A stretch of DNA of 64,000 nt from Tritrichomonas musculus (lineage: Eukaryota > Parabasalia > Tritrichomonadida > Tritrichomonadidae): contig JAPFFF010000012.1 in assembly GCA_039105265.1 (NCBI GenBank), positions 3,596,001 through 3,660,000 of the forward strand, read 5' to 3'. The translations under genes and the position numbers were made by a program. Numbering within the stretch: position 1 is the first letter of the stretch; each line of letters starts with the position of its first letter. Positions 8,480 through 18,234 of this stretch are shown here, piece after piece. The notes below the pieces were generated by a model. It did no database searches, was not told the origin of the DNA, and saw only the letters and a list, made by a program, of their open reading frames with translations.

Positions 8480-9017
8480 GTTTACCTCAGTTTTTTTACC
8501 AAAATTGCATGAAACAAGAGAAGCATTTAATTATTTCGGCCCTGCCTTATTAATTTATGACGTCATAAATATTGATCTTTCAAATGAAAATTTAATTATC
8601 CATATATTACCCGCACATTCTTCAGAACAAACCCAGCCCCTTGACTTGGGGATATTTGCTACTGCCAAAAGATTCATGTCCAATTATCGTTATAACCACA
8701 ATCTCACAAGACAAACTAATCAAATCATACGCATTCACAATTCATTGATACAGGCTACAACATCGTTGAGTTGCCGAGCGGCATTTAGATGTATTGGAAT
8801 AGATTCTCAAGTTCAATTTGTAAACATTTCAAGTGTTCAAGTTTTTGCAACTTTTAACATTTTATTATGCTCAAGAATAAGGCATTATACAATTGAATAC
8901 ATCGAACATTTGATTCAATCTCATTTACCAATTTCACCAAACCAATTATACATTTTCCAAAAAAAAAGTCGCAAGAAACAAATAAAAGTTATAGAATTCC
9001 AATTCCAGCATTCATAA
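8480..9017 (+). pseudogene. pogo/Tigger-like transposase (DDE_1) 3' fragment
   Basis: The open frame contains GPALLIYDV followed by ILPAHSSEQTQPLDLGIFATAKRF. This is the LPxHSSxxTQPLDxGxF signature around the third catalytic region of pogo/CENP-B type DDE transposases. About 175 residues of the C-terminal part remain. There is no proper start: the frame is open right up to the Maverick A terminus at 8479, so A probably inserted into this transposase and the 5' half lies beyond A's left end. The reading frame shown is intact to its stop at 9017. As a fragment it cannot be a working transposase by itself. Confidence 0.8.
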
Positions 9018-9671
9018 ACAAGCAAAAAAAGAATAAAAATGATGATAATTGAAATAATGATTTATTACATCTTAATTAAAAACCTAAATTTTTAATTCTC
9101 TATTAATTTATTTTTATTATTAATTTTATTATTATAATTCACTTTATTTTATACAGCTGTTGAACTACTTTGGATGATCTAATAAAGAATAATATTAAAA
9201 CTTTTTTCTCAATTCTTCAAATTAATAGCTTTGCCGCAATTGAATAAAGATTTCAAGTGTTTTAAACTATAAAATAGCCAATATATCGAAAAAAAAAAAT
9301 AATCAAATCGAATATCATATTCTTCAATTTTTGTAAAAAAGTTATCAAAATGCTATTTATATGCATTACAAGCCAATTCAAAGATCGTTTTGTAATAATA
9401 ATTAGTTTTTTTTTAAAAAAATTAATTCTTTTGAAATTTTAAAGTTTTTTATTCAATTTTTAAAAAAGTATTGAATTTAAATTGAATATTTGAATTAAAA
9501 ATGAAACCCACTTTTTCCCGACACTCTAGATAAAACATATATTCTCAGTTTTTATTATTTAAAAAAATATTTTAATTTAAATCTTTATTATATCTTTAGT
9601 ATTTAATTGTGATATCTGAATTAAAACTGTAATCCTTAATACAAAAAACTTTATATAGATGGTGATAAGAT
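9018..9671. other. AT-rich intergenic DNA, ending in a MITE target duplication
   Basis: I see no gene here. It is AT-rich with many homopolymer runs. The last eight bases (9664-9671, GATAAGAT) are the left target-site duplication of the MITE that follows. Confidence 0.6.
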
Positions 9672-10149
9672 TAGACTTGTTATTTTGAGAATCGATATCA
9701 AACACGTCACTTTTTTGCATCTGATACTCGATTATCAGTTTAAAAATTTGATATCGAGATTATCGATTATCAAGATATCAGATATGAAATGTGATATGAA
9801 AGTAATTGTAAACTTGATATCAATTTCCGAGATCTCGAGATCTCAAACAGATTTATCTTTTTTTATAATTGGTATTTGCGATTTTATGATATTTAAAAAT
9901 ATATAATATAATGTATTGATGTTTATATTAAGATTAAAATCAAAAAATGCATTCTTTTTTATGAAATATTTGAGAATGAATTACGATCATATATTTATCA
10001 AAAGGTTTAATTGAAAATTCTGATATCAAAAGCTGAGAAAATAAATTCTCGATCTCTGAAATTGATCTCGAGAATCTGTGTATATTTATGTATTGATATC
10101 AAAAAGTCAATCAATTAACGATCTCGAGAATCGGAGAATAACAAGTCTA
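9672..10149. mobile_element. hAT-like non-autonomous DNA element (MITE), 478 bp
   Basis: The ends are perfect 13-bp inverted repeats (TAGACTTGTTATT at 9672; AATAACAAGTCTA ending at 10149). They are flanked by an exact 8-bp duplication, GATAAGAT, at 9664-9671 and 10150-10157. Eight-base duplications and a YAR-type terminus fit the hAT superfamily best, although the fifth terminal base is not the usual G. The interior holds many short palindromes of the GATATC and CTCGAGATCTCGAGATC type near both ends and no transposase. A 73-codon frame inside is fortuitous. Confidence 0.8.
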
Positions 10150-10157
10150 GATAAGAT

Positions 10158-10521
10158 TAATTGTTTTTATTATAAGGTTTACTCTTTTTGTAAGAGTTGG
10201 AATTGAAGAATCGAATGTTTTTTATCATTTCAATATGATTTTTCTATGATAAATCTATATCATGAAGTTATTCTTCTTTCAACAGAATGCACAAATCAAT
10301 ACTAGAATGTTTTCAACAAGTGTCAATCATGCTTTTTACAAATAGTGTGAAATTCTCAGAGACGTTTATGCTTACTAAAAGCGGTTTTTTACAACAGATT
10401 CTAAACAAGCTTCATACAATTATGGTGAATTTTGGGCAAGACAAGACATTAATCTTTTCCTAAATTCCATGAAAAATAAAGTTGAAGAAAGAATCACATT
10501 TTATACAAAATGGATATATAA
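10158..10521. other. Intergenic stretch with a coding-like remnant
   Basis: On the plus strand an open run without a start codon, roughly 10384-10578, reads FFTTDSKQASYNYGEFW and onward and overlaps the tail of the opposite-strand gene at 10522. A 21-base string here (TTTACAACAGATTCTAAACAA, near 10386) recurs inverted with one mismatch near 10572. The origin is not recognised. Confidence 0.3.
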
Positions 10522-11031
10522 TCATATTGATTGTGAAGCTGAAACTTGGATGGATTGTTTAGAATCGGTTGTAAAATAAAAGTTTTTGAGATGATGTGCA
10601 TCAAATTTCTTAAGAACATTATCGTCAAGTGTTAATGGTGTAAAATCCTGAGAGAACCTTTCTTCAAGTCTAGCTTTCACTTTGGGATCTAGTTGTGGTG
10701 GAACTTTTTGTGAGTACGATGCAACATTATGATTCCATTTTGATGTCTTTCCTTTCAAATTTTTCAACAAAGCGTCGCTTTGTGACGACGATTCTTTTGT
10801 CTTTTTTCTGTTATTCAGGAGCCTGCTCTTGAGAGTTTTGCGGCATAAATTCATCGAATTGTTGATCATCTTTTTGAGTTGACTTATCTGTTTCTTTCTG
10901 TGATTGCTTTGGGAATAGTTCTTGATTGTGTTCATTGCTGATTTGACCGTCAAATTTTTCTGGATTTGATCCACATGATCTTGGTTAACATTAAAATTGG
11001 GAGCCGGTGTAGCTGCTTTCTTATTTGACAC
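10522..11031 (-). CDS. Basic protein of unknown function in fragment C
   Basis: The open frame encodes about 169 residues; its exact start is uncertain. It is rich in lysine, asparagine and serine, with a basic middle (CRKTLKSRLLNNRKKTK) and a C-terminal segment LEERFSQDFTPLTLDDNVL. No family is recognised and no homologue is seen in A or B. A nucleic-acid-binding or core protein would fit the charge, but this is only a guess from composition. It lies 124 bp downstream of the DxNGDxxPD-family gene in the same orientation. Confidence 0.5.
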   Translation of the reverse strand: MSNKKAATPAPNFNVNQDHVDQIQKNLTVKSAMNTIKNYSQSNHRKKQISQLKKMINNSMNLCRKTLKSRLLNNRKKTKESSSQSDALLKNLKGKTSKWNHNVASYSQKVPPQLDPKVKARLEERFSQDFTPLTLDDNVLKKFDAHHLKNFYFTTDSKQSIQVSASQSI

Positions 11032-11155
11032 TTTTGTACCTTTCTTTCCTCTTTGATGAGTTCCTTGAGTGTTAGAAAAACTAAAAAAGAACTTGTGGTC
11101 CGTCAGACATATTAAAAAATGATTATCAGATCACCAATTTTCATTTTCTAAAAAC

Positions 11156-12319
11156 CTATTGCATTGGATAATCGGGATCTATTGAGGCATCTTCATCAGC
11201 GGCAGCAGCTAATCGAGCATCAATATATGTATCTGAAAATGGAGCTGGTGGTGGAGCTGCTGAAGTATTGAATTCAGATGGGCCCATGACATATTCACCT
11301 GGATTAGCCCCAACAACTCTTACTCCACCTACTGCTGTGTTTATTTCGCTAACGATGAAATTAACGACTCCATCATAAGCATGAGTATTCGTGTTATCTT
11401 TAAATGCAGATATCATTGAGCGTACCATATTCATAGTAGATGCTTTACCGTTTTCACTACTTTTCAACTTATCGAATTCTTTCTTAGTGAGTGTGTTATG
11501 TGGATCTAATGCTGATTTAAGTGATTGATTCCATACCTTTGATGAGAATTTACCGATGAATTTCAACTTCTCAGGACCTGTCAATTCACGTCCGATACCG
11601 GTTTCAACGATTGCAGCAGCAGCATCAAAGCATGGTTGGAAGAGGTATTTCTTGAAGATAGCGTATGCTGATAAACTCTTAGGTGCTGTCGATGTGTATC
11701 GCTTACTATTAGCTGCATCTTTATAGAATGGGAAGTTCTGATCGTAGTAACTAGTATCGAGGCGAACTCTACCGACATTTGCAACTAAGTCTTGTGATGT
11801 AGCATCATCGTAACTGAAGTATTGAGGATTGAATTGATCGCGAAGGAAATCTCTCTTTCTATATACTTTAACTTCATTTCCGTGAGCATCAACATGTGAT
11901 TTACCTCGCTGATTTCTTACTTGTGCACGTGCAGCCCTTGTTGGAAGTGCTGTGTTATATACTAAATCGTCAGCCCATTCACTCTTCTTTGTAGTCCATA
12001 TGTAAACGATTAATGGATTACCACATTTATCATAAACGATGACATCAGGGATATCATCACCATTAATATCAGAGAGATTCGCTAATACTGCAGGACCGTT
12101 GGGATCACGCTTATTCAAGTACCATGGTAAGTTAGGTGATGATTGATTGTGTTTCTGTATCATAGCTTCAGCGTTTTGTGGAGCGATAGCACTCTTAACA
12201 CGTTTAACATCACGTTTGATATCGAGAACTATATTCATCAATGAATCCATACCAGGTTTCTTCTCAGCAGTTACTTGCTTAGGAGTATATCGCAATTGAG
12301 GGTAATTTTGTTCTGTCAT
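11156..12319 (-). CDS. Conserved Maverick protein with DxNGDxxPD motif (387 aa)
   Basis: The start is placed at 12319 (MTEQNYPQLRYTPKQ) because the shared TTTTTTTATTC..CAAATG leader precedes it; an upstream ATG at 12361 is in the terminal region. Residues of about 75-120 contain SDINGDDIPDVIV and a TTKKSEW block, matching the 661-residue protein of A and the 477-residue protein of B. The C-terminal two thirds (FLRDQFNPQYFSYDD, LSAYAIFKKYLFQPCF) align loosely with the B homologue. The alanine/proline-rich tail is specific to this copy. The frame is fully open. The function is unknown. Confidence 0.78.
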   Translation of the reverse strand: MTEQNYPQLRYTPKQVTAEKKPGMDSLMNIVLDIKRDVKRVKSAIAPQNAEAMIQKHNQSSPNLPWYLNKRDPNGPAVLANLSDINGDDIPDVIVYDKCGNPLIVYIWTTKKSEWADDLVYNTALPTRAARAQVRNQRGKSHVDAHGNEVKVYRKRDFLRDQFNPQYFSYDDATSQDLVANVGRVRLDTSYYDQNFPFYKDAANSKRYTSTAPKSLSAYAIFKKYLFQPCFDAAAAIVETGIGRELTGPEKLKFIGKFSSKVWNQSLKSALDPHNTLTKKEFDKLKSSENGKASTMNMVRSMISAFKDNTNTHAYDGVVNFIVSEINTAVGGVRVVGANPGEYVMGPSEFNTSAAPPPAPFSDTYIDARLAAAADEDASIDPDYPMQ

Positions 12320-12793
12320 TTGAGTCTGAATAAAAAAACGATATCTCATAATCACATTCACTAACGATTATCCCACTGACCCCTCGTTTCACCATGCTCG
12401 TCAACGTCATTCACTCACGAATCTTATACTGTATAACGCCTCTCAATATCTGAGGGGCCTCTCGATACCTATTAAAACACCATCAAATCTCCACAACTGA
12501 TTTATCGCGTATTAATTATCACTCACGCTATCCTCACCATGAAAACACTATATTTATAACGTTCCAGAGCACTCGCGTACGTCATGTCATGTGCGTCATA
12601 TCACGTGAGAAACACGTAATGGATAATGCTGTCAACGACCTCCAGATATGCTATTTTTGCGTATTTCTGAGCCTCTCGTGACAATCACCCCCAAACTACT
12701 GTTTTAGATTTTGAGCCTAGGATTCTGGGGACCTTAGAATCGGCATTGACGCAAACTTTATTAGGGGGTCCAACACGTCAGATACTCACTACT
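12320..12793. repeat. Right terminal region of Maverick fragment C
   Basis: This gene-free stretch is much richer in G and C than its surroundings and contains short palindromes such as CCTCTCAATATCTGAGGGG and clustered ACGT/CACGTG words. It ends CTCACTACT at 12793, the terminus shared with A and B. The other end of the element is missing, so an inverted partner cannot be checked here. Confidence 0.55.
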
Positions 12794-13212
12794 GAATAAA
12801 TAAATAGAGAAATAGGGGAATAAATAAAAATAATAAATAAAAATAAGGAAAAGAATAAAAAGAAATTTAAATAAAACTTATTATTATCTTTTTTAAAAAA
12901 AAACTTCAGCTATAATAATAGCATTTACACTTTTAAAACCAATTATTTTACTTATTTAACAGAAACAGGAAATTTATCATTCCATAATTTTACCAAAACA
13001 TATTTTTTTACAGAAAGTTTAACAATAACATATGAAATAACAACTTCGAATCAAATTATTTATGATTTATCACGATCTTTTCTTTATCAAAGAGCTTGAT
13101 ATTATCACTCGTTAAAATAAAATATGTTTCATAATCAAATTCTTTTTTAACATATTCAAAGAAAGAAACATTTATTTTAATAATATTTATTTGGAAGGTG
13201 TCTAACATTCTT
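12794..13212. other. AT-rich stretch between Maverick C and MULE remnant
   Basis: It begins with AAT/AAATA-rich simple sequence. The later part may hold further decayed transposase sequence, but I can read no coherent frame before 13213. Confidence 0.4.
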
Positions 13213-13640
13213 CTAGATACAACTTGGAGTTTATTTCAAAACTATGTTTCATCTATTTATACTGCAATGATTCCAAATTTAGGGCAGCCTCTTGGATTTA
13301 CATTTGGTTTAGTTGAAAATCATGAAATATATGATTATTTTTTCAAAACAATTCAAAATAAATTTTGATTCAAAATAACTGAAGATATATTACTGAATCA
13401 GATCAAGGTGTTGCATTGAAGTCATTTGTTAAATCTAAAGGAATGCAACACCTCTGCTGTATACGACATTTGCTTTGAGTTTAGATAAATCCAAAATCTC
13501 TTCTCAGATTGGGAATTTGGTTTCGCCCATCTCCAAAATTGAATATGATGAACTAAAATTTGCATATGAAAATCAATGGAAGTCTGTTACACATAAAGAT
13601 TTGAAAAAAATTAAAAAACTTCTACCGAAAGTGTTTTAGA
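13213..13640 (+). pseudogene. Mutator-like (MULE) transposase remnant
   Basis: Three successive pieces in different frames resemble the MULE transposase core. The first (13213-13368) reads LDTTWSLFQNYVSSI, then LGQPLGFTFGLVENHEIYDYFF. The second (about 13389-13478) reads TESDQGVALKSFVK and QHLCCIRHLL. The third (about 13488-13636) reads SQIGNLVSPISKIEYDELKFAYE. LDTTW and ESDQG would hold the first two catalytic aspartates, and CCIRH the C-x2-H-like element. A stop at 13366 and another at 13476, each with a frame change, separate the pieces. The N-terminus and the third catalytic region are not recognisable. It is a dead copy of a family known to be common in trichomonads. Confidence 0.75.
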
Positions 13641-13825
13641 CTTAATTAAAGGTCATATTGAAATAGATAACGAAGACCGATAGACTGTTTGAAAAATAAA
13701 ATTGATAAGATATCATTAAAAATAATTTAATATAGTTATTTCAAATATATATCTGTTAAAATTTCATTATTTAACTCTTTTTTAAAGATATCAATCTGTT
13801 AAATTTGAAAAGAGAACCTTAAATT
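13641..13825. other. AT-rich spacer
   Basis: No gene or repeat was recognised between the MULE remnant and the fold-back element. Confidence 0.4.
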
Positions 13826-14158
13826 GGATCGATTCTAAAATAGTTGTACAATTCTGAAGGACATTCAAAAAGTGGAATTTCTTCAGAAAAAATAATCATA
13901 ATAAAATAGCTTAAAAAACAAATCTTTTTATGTTACAAAATTTTTACCGATTCTTACCGCCAGCCGCGGGGTCTCGACTCGGCTTCGCTTCGCTCAGCCT
14001 CGCTCGACGCCCGCTAGGCGGTATGTAGTCTCGGTAAAAATTATGTAAAAATATAAAAAGATTTAATTTTATTTAGCATTTTTATTAGATTATTTTTTCT
14101 GAAGAAATTCCACTTTTTGAAGGCTCTTTCAATTGTACAACTATTTTAGAATCGATCC
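13826..14158. mobile_element. Fold-back element with GC-rich core, copy 1 (333 bp)
   Basis: Long inverted arms begin GGATCGATTCTAAAATAGTT at 13826 and end with the reverse complement at 14158. Both arms also share AAAAAGTGGAATTTCTTCAG. The centre (13921-14063) is a GC-rich block that is itself palindromic at its edges: TACCGCCAGC near 13955 pairs with GCTAGGCGGTA near 14013. The same core occurs at about 18672-18795 within different outer arms. No protein is encoded. No convincing target duplication was found for this copy. It is probably a non-autonomous DNA element; the family is not known to me. Confidence 0.7.
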
Positions 14159-14303
14159 TATAAAATCAATAAAAATGATTGTTTTTATTTTATACCAAAA
14201 ATAATCGTTTGATAATTATAATAACGTACTCCTTAAATTTTGACAATAAGATAGATTTTGAATAGTTTACAAATTTCCAAATATCTGATTTTTTTTTTTT
14301 AAA

Positions 14304-15482
14304 ATGCAGATACAACAATTTCTAGCAAAAATGAATGAAATACAGACAAATGTTCTTACATTTATAGAACGTGACACAAATTCAAATGAAGATTTTGAAA
14401 ATCTAAAATTATTTTTGAATAGTTCACAAATCAAACTAAATCGCCAGGAATTGAGAGAATTCTTGCTTTTAATCAATAATATATCTGCTAATTATTCTTC
14501 ATATCCAACATTTTATGAAAAAATTGAAAGAATTATTTTAATATTTAGAACAGAAATTCAACAATTCTATTCAAACTTCGATGTCTTTATGATCTTTCAT
14601 TCCAACAAAAGGATACTTCTTTTTTTAATTCAACAAAATCTTCTTAATTTTGATCAAAATATTGCTCAAATTATTTGTTCAGAAAAATACTACAAAAAAG
14701 GTTACTGCTCATATTTTTATCATGAATTGCATTCACCAAATGTTAAATTCAACTTGCTTATTCAAAACAAACAAAAGCAATATTTACATGGTTTTCAGAA
14801 AATTTCACCAATTGTCAACCAATTTACACCCGAAGAATTTGAAAAGAATCGTCAATTAGGCCAAAATCACACACAAATTTGCAATTTAGTTCGTAATGAC
14901 ATGATAAATGAATTCATTGTTTATGTGAACCAAACAAATTACCCATTAACAGCTCACATTGAAAAATCACTTTTTGAGACAAATCCGTTTTTAATTGAGA
15001 ACAAAAAAGTGACTTTACTTGAATATGCAGCCTTTTTTGGAGCCATTCAAATTATAAGATATTTGAAAATGAATAATGTTGATTTTACAGAATCAATATG
15101 GCCTTACGCAATTCATTCAAATAATGCTGAATTGATTCACTTGCTCGAAGAAGATGGTGTCAGGCCAAAACTAAATCAATATTCACCACTTTATGTTGAA
15201 TCTATTAAATGCCATCACAATAACATAGCAAATTACATTTTTGATAATTTTCTGAATAATGTTGATGATGAAAGTACGAAAAAGCACCGAAGAAGTGCTT
15301 TGAAAAGCCATAATTATGAATTCTTTCTCCATTTGAACAACTTTGCCGACTATTTCCAATTGCTGTGCAAATATAATTATGTTGAGATCGTTTCAATTCT
15401 TTTGAATAATTCTGATTTGAATTTGATTAATGTAATAGTTTCATATCTGATTTTGTTTATCAAATTTTTTATTCAGTTATAA
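14304..15482 (+). CDS. Ankyrin (DUF3447-type) protein, N-terminal block, locus 1
   Basis: The 392-residue open block starts MQIQQFLAKMNEIQTNV and contains the layout common in trichomonad DUF3447 ankyrin proteins: a helical N-terminal half, then GQNHTQICNLVRNDMI, SLFETNPFLIENKKVTLLEYAAFFGAIQIIRYLKMN and further degenerate ankyrin repeats to about residue 378. The homologous block at 53230-54351 shares the same landmarks (ETNPFLIEN, LIEYAAFFGSTQIFRYLYMNN, SIKCHHN). The stop at 15480 lies in AT-rich spacer right after the last repeat (NNSDLNLINV). More ankyrin units follow downstream, so this may be the first exon-like block of a longer gene rather than a complete protein. Confidence 0.75.
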   Translation: MQIQQFLAKMNEIQTNVLTFIERDTNSNEDFENLKLFLNSSQIKLNRQELREFLLLINNISANYSSYPTFYEKIERIILIFRTEIQQFYSNFDVFMIFHSNKRILLFLIQQNLLNFDQNIAQIICSEKYYKKGYCSYFYHELHSPNVKFNLLIQNKQKQYLHGFQKISPIVNQFTPEEFEKNRQLGQNHTQICNLVRNDMINEFIVYVNQTNYPLTAHIEKSLFETNPFLIENKKVTLLEYAAFFGAIQIIRYLKMNNVDFTESIWPYAIHSNNAELIHLLEEDGVRPKLNQYSPLYVESIKCHHNNIANYIFDNFLNNVDDESTKKHRRSALKSHNYEFFLHLNNFADYFQLLCKYNYVEIVSILLNNSDLNLINVIVSYLILFIKFFIQL

Positions 15483-18234
15483 ATGAAGTTTTTATTTCTT
15501 TTTTTAATGAAATTCAAAAATTTTTTATTTTATGCAAATGTTCTTATCAATCATTTGTTCATGAAATTTCATCAATTTTTAATTAATGATGATGACATTT
15601 AACAATTTCATTTATGTAATTTTCAACTGTTTTATTTCATGCAAATATTCTTAGTCAATCATTTATTCATGAAATTTCATCAATTCCTATTCATGACAAA
15701 GCTATTTTGCATTTTTTTTTTATGATATTTTAACATTTTATTCATGAAATTTTAATTGATTTATTTCATGTAAATGTTTTTTTATTAATCATTTATTCAT
15801 GAAATTTCATCAATTCCTATTCATGACAATGATATTTAACTATTTTTTTTATGATATTTTAACAGTTTTATTTATGACATTTCATTTTTGTTTTCATTTT
15901 GGTGAAGTTAATAATTAATGCTTTTTTGGTAGAAATTAATTGTCCTTTTATTTCATGACTTCGATTTCAACATTTCACAAATTAATATTTAATGATGCTA
16001 TTTCGATGAAATTATATTTTAATGATATTTCGATTCTGATTTTTAATAGCGTTTTTCATTATTAACTTGAATAAAATTCCTATTTCATTTTTTTAATTAT
16101 ACAATCTTATATGATGCAGTAGATAAAGGAAATATCGACATTATACAACTTTTGTTTTCTAAAAATATTGATGTTAATGAATATTCTATTTACACTCAAA
16201 AAGTTTAAATATAGTTTCACAAATCACCAAATTTTATAGAATTTTTATTTCAATTTTTTTAATAACATTATAATTAATATTAAATGAAATTATAATTAAT
16301 ATTAAATGAAATTTCATTGTTAATAATGATTTATGACATTCTCACATTAAATTGTCTAATTACATTTTTCCATCTATTTTGAAATGGGATTTTCAATTTT
16401 ATTTTTGTTTGCTATTTTGATAAATATAATTTAATTTTATTATACACCAAATATTAAAATAAAATTCTCACTGAAAGTTAACTTGACTTCTTTACATCAT
16501 GCTGTTGAAAAAGGATATACAGAAATCGTTCAATTATTTTTGAATAATCCAAAAACATACATCAATAATCGAATAGTTTTTCAATCTTTTTTTAAAAAAT
16601 TCATGTAATTTAAGAATTATTTGTTTAATTACGTTTATAAACTATAATTTATACTGTTTTTTATATCTAGTTTTAATGAAATTCCAATATAAAAGATCTA
16701 ATCCAGTTTATTAAATATAATTTTTTATCATTTTGATTTATTTTTTATGGTATTTTTAAACATGAATTTTAACACAATTTTAATTAATCATTTTAATACC
16801 ATTTCACATTAGACAATTTAATTACATATCAATTTATATTTTAAAATAAAATTTCATAATAATTAGTTCTTATTTAATTTTCAATGAATATTTTTTTTCA
16901 TTTCATTTCATTTTAGTTTTTAAATGCAAAAACATCGTTATTTTCAGCCATTGAAAATGGTTTCTTTGAAATCGTAAGACTTTTAATAGAATGTCCAATG
17001 ATAAAAGTTAATGCTTATTCAATTCAAAATATTTATTTTAAATGACATTTTATTTATTATCCATTTCATATAATTTTAATTTTAATTTGTTTGATATCAT
17101 TCTCATTTGTTATTTCAATTCAATTTCTAAATCAATTATTTGATGAAATTATCAAATATAAAGTTAACTTATGCCATTTTAAATCATCAATTTAAATATG
17201 ATTTGCATATTTTTATTTTCAATACCATTAAAAATAAATAGTTTTTATTTCATTTCATATCTACTTTTTGAATACAATTTCAAATAGGTTTTTTTTTAAA
17301 TCATGTTCATATATAATTTTTCATGAAATTTGGTGGCTTGTATTTGAATAAAATTTCAAAATTAATTAGCTCAAATAACAGCATTATATGAAGCAATTCA
17401 ATACAGTAATGTTGATGTTGTTGAACTTTTATTAAGACGTAATGATATTGATGTCAATATTAAAAATATAATTCATAATTTAAATGATTTAAATAAAATT
17501 TTTGATCAAAATATTTTTATCAAATTTCAAAATATATTAATTGAATAAAGTTCTTAATAATTTATTTCATAGGATAATTCATAAAACAAGAATATTTATG
17601 ACGTTTTCATATTTTTTTAATTTATCAAATTCTTCATTTCAATGTTGAAATAAAATTCAAAAGCTTTTTTTTAATTACATTTAAAATCAGTCATGTTAAC
17701 GCGATTTCTTTTGAAAATTTTAATACAACACCTTTATATTTAGCAGTTCAAAATAAAAACGAAGAAATCGTTCAACTTTTATTATCTAATCCAAAAATCA
17801 ATGTTAATTTAAAATCAGTTTTTTCCCCTTCGAATCTTTATTCAGTTTCTGATCATATGCATTTTATTACATTTCATATTCATTTTTAATTGCATTTTAA
17901 ACTATTTTATTAATGGTGTTATATATTAATATTTTTCTCATGAAAAATATCGTTCAAAAAGAAAGAGTCAAGAGCCTGAAATCAAAATGTGCTGATTTAT
18001 ATATCTGCATTACATCTCGCTGTTAAAACAAGTAACGTTAATATTGTTCGAATTCTATTAAATCACGAAGGAATCAATACATCAGAAAAGAATGAAATTT
18101 TAATTTTATGTTATGTTATATATGAAGTTGAATTTGCTTGAATTTCATGATTTTTGATATTTAATTTATGAAAAACATTGATTGAAATCGCAAAAGATCA
18201 AGAAATAATAAATTTATTGAGGGAGAAAAAGTAG
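15483..18234 (+). other. Ankyrin units separated by AT-rich spacers, locus 1
   Basis: Single ankyrin repeats, each free of stops, sit in AT-rich DNA. They are at 16107-16208 (LYDAVDKGNIDIIQLLF), 16477-16608 (TSLHHAVEKGYTEIVQLFL), 16917-17045 (TSLFSAIENGFFEIVRLLI), 17370-17548 (TALYEAIQYSNVDVVELLL), 17691-17889 (TTPLYLAVQNKNEEIVQLLL) and about 18005-18141 (SALHLAVKTSNVNIVRILL). A closing segment ends DQEIINLLREKK with a stop at 18232. All are on the plus strand and in order, as in an intact ankyrin protein. Spacers are about 150-620 bp. Several units are preceded by an AG (TTTTAG, TTAG, ATCAG). Whether the spacers are spliced is not known; the gene may be split by introns or may be decayed. 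Confidence 0.6.
15530..15900. repeat. Degenerate tandem repeat in the first ankyrin spacer
   Basis: The string ATGAAATTTCATCAATT recurs near 15561, 15669 and 15799. It is embedded in longer similar units of about 110-130 bp that include TTATTTCATG and TATGATATTTTAAC. The largest ankyrin spacer therefore grew partly by tandem duplication. Confidence 0.55.

Larger units (their letters stand above)
10522..12793. mobile_element. Maverick/Polinton fragment C (right end only)
   Basis: Two minus-strand genes and a terminal region end in CTCACTACT at 12793, the same ACTACT terminus as A and B. The gene next to the end belongs to the DxNGDxxPD family, which also lies near an end in B. Everything further inward (ATPase, capsid and so on) is absent, so this is a truncated piece. 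Its left limit is uncertain and may lie anywhere between 10158 and 10522. It differs in base composition from B and looks like a third subfamily. Confidence 0.75.

Noticed and set aside
9685-9906. A 73-codon frame inside the MITE
   Set aside because: It is made of the element's palindromic repeats and has no protein-like pattern.
12319-12361. The upstream ATG at 12361 for the fragment C gene
   Set aside because: The leader motif precedes 12319, and the protein family does not need the extra residues.
1-12793. A and C as two ends of one Maverick
   Set aside because: Both carry a right-type terminus in the same orientation, with a transposase fragment and a MITE between them, and both have a DxNGDxxPD gene near the end. 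They are separate insertions.
13921-14063. The GC-rich core as a tRNA-derived SINE head
   Set aside because: The GGTCTCGACTC string in copy 1 recalls a B box, but the spacing is off and copy 2 lacks it. No A box was found. The inverted arms fit a fold-back element better.
15482-18234. Canonical GTATGT...ACTAAC...AG introns between ankyrin units
   Set aside because: The trichomonad intron signals I know were not found at the joints. AG precedes many units, but the 5' sides vary and the phases disagree, so introns are left as a hypothesis only.
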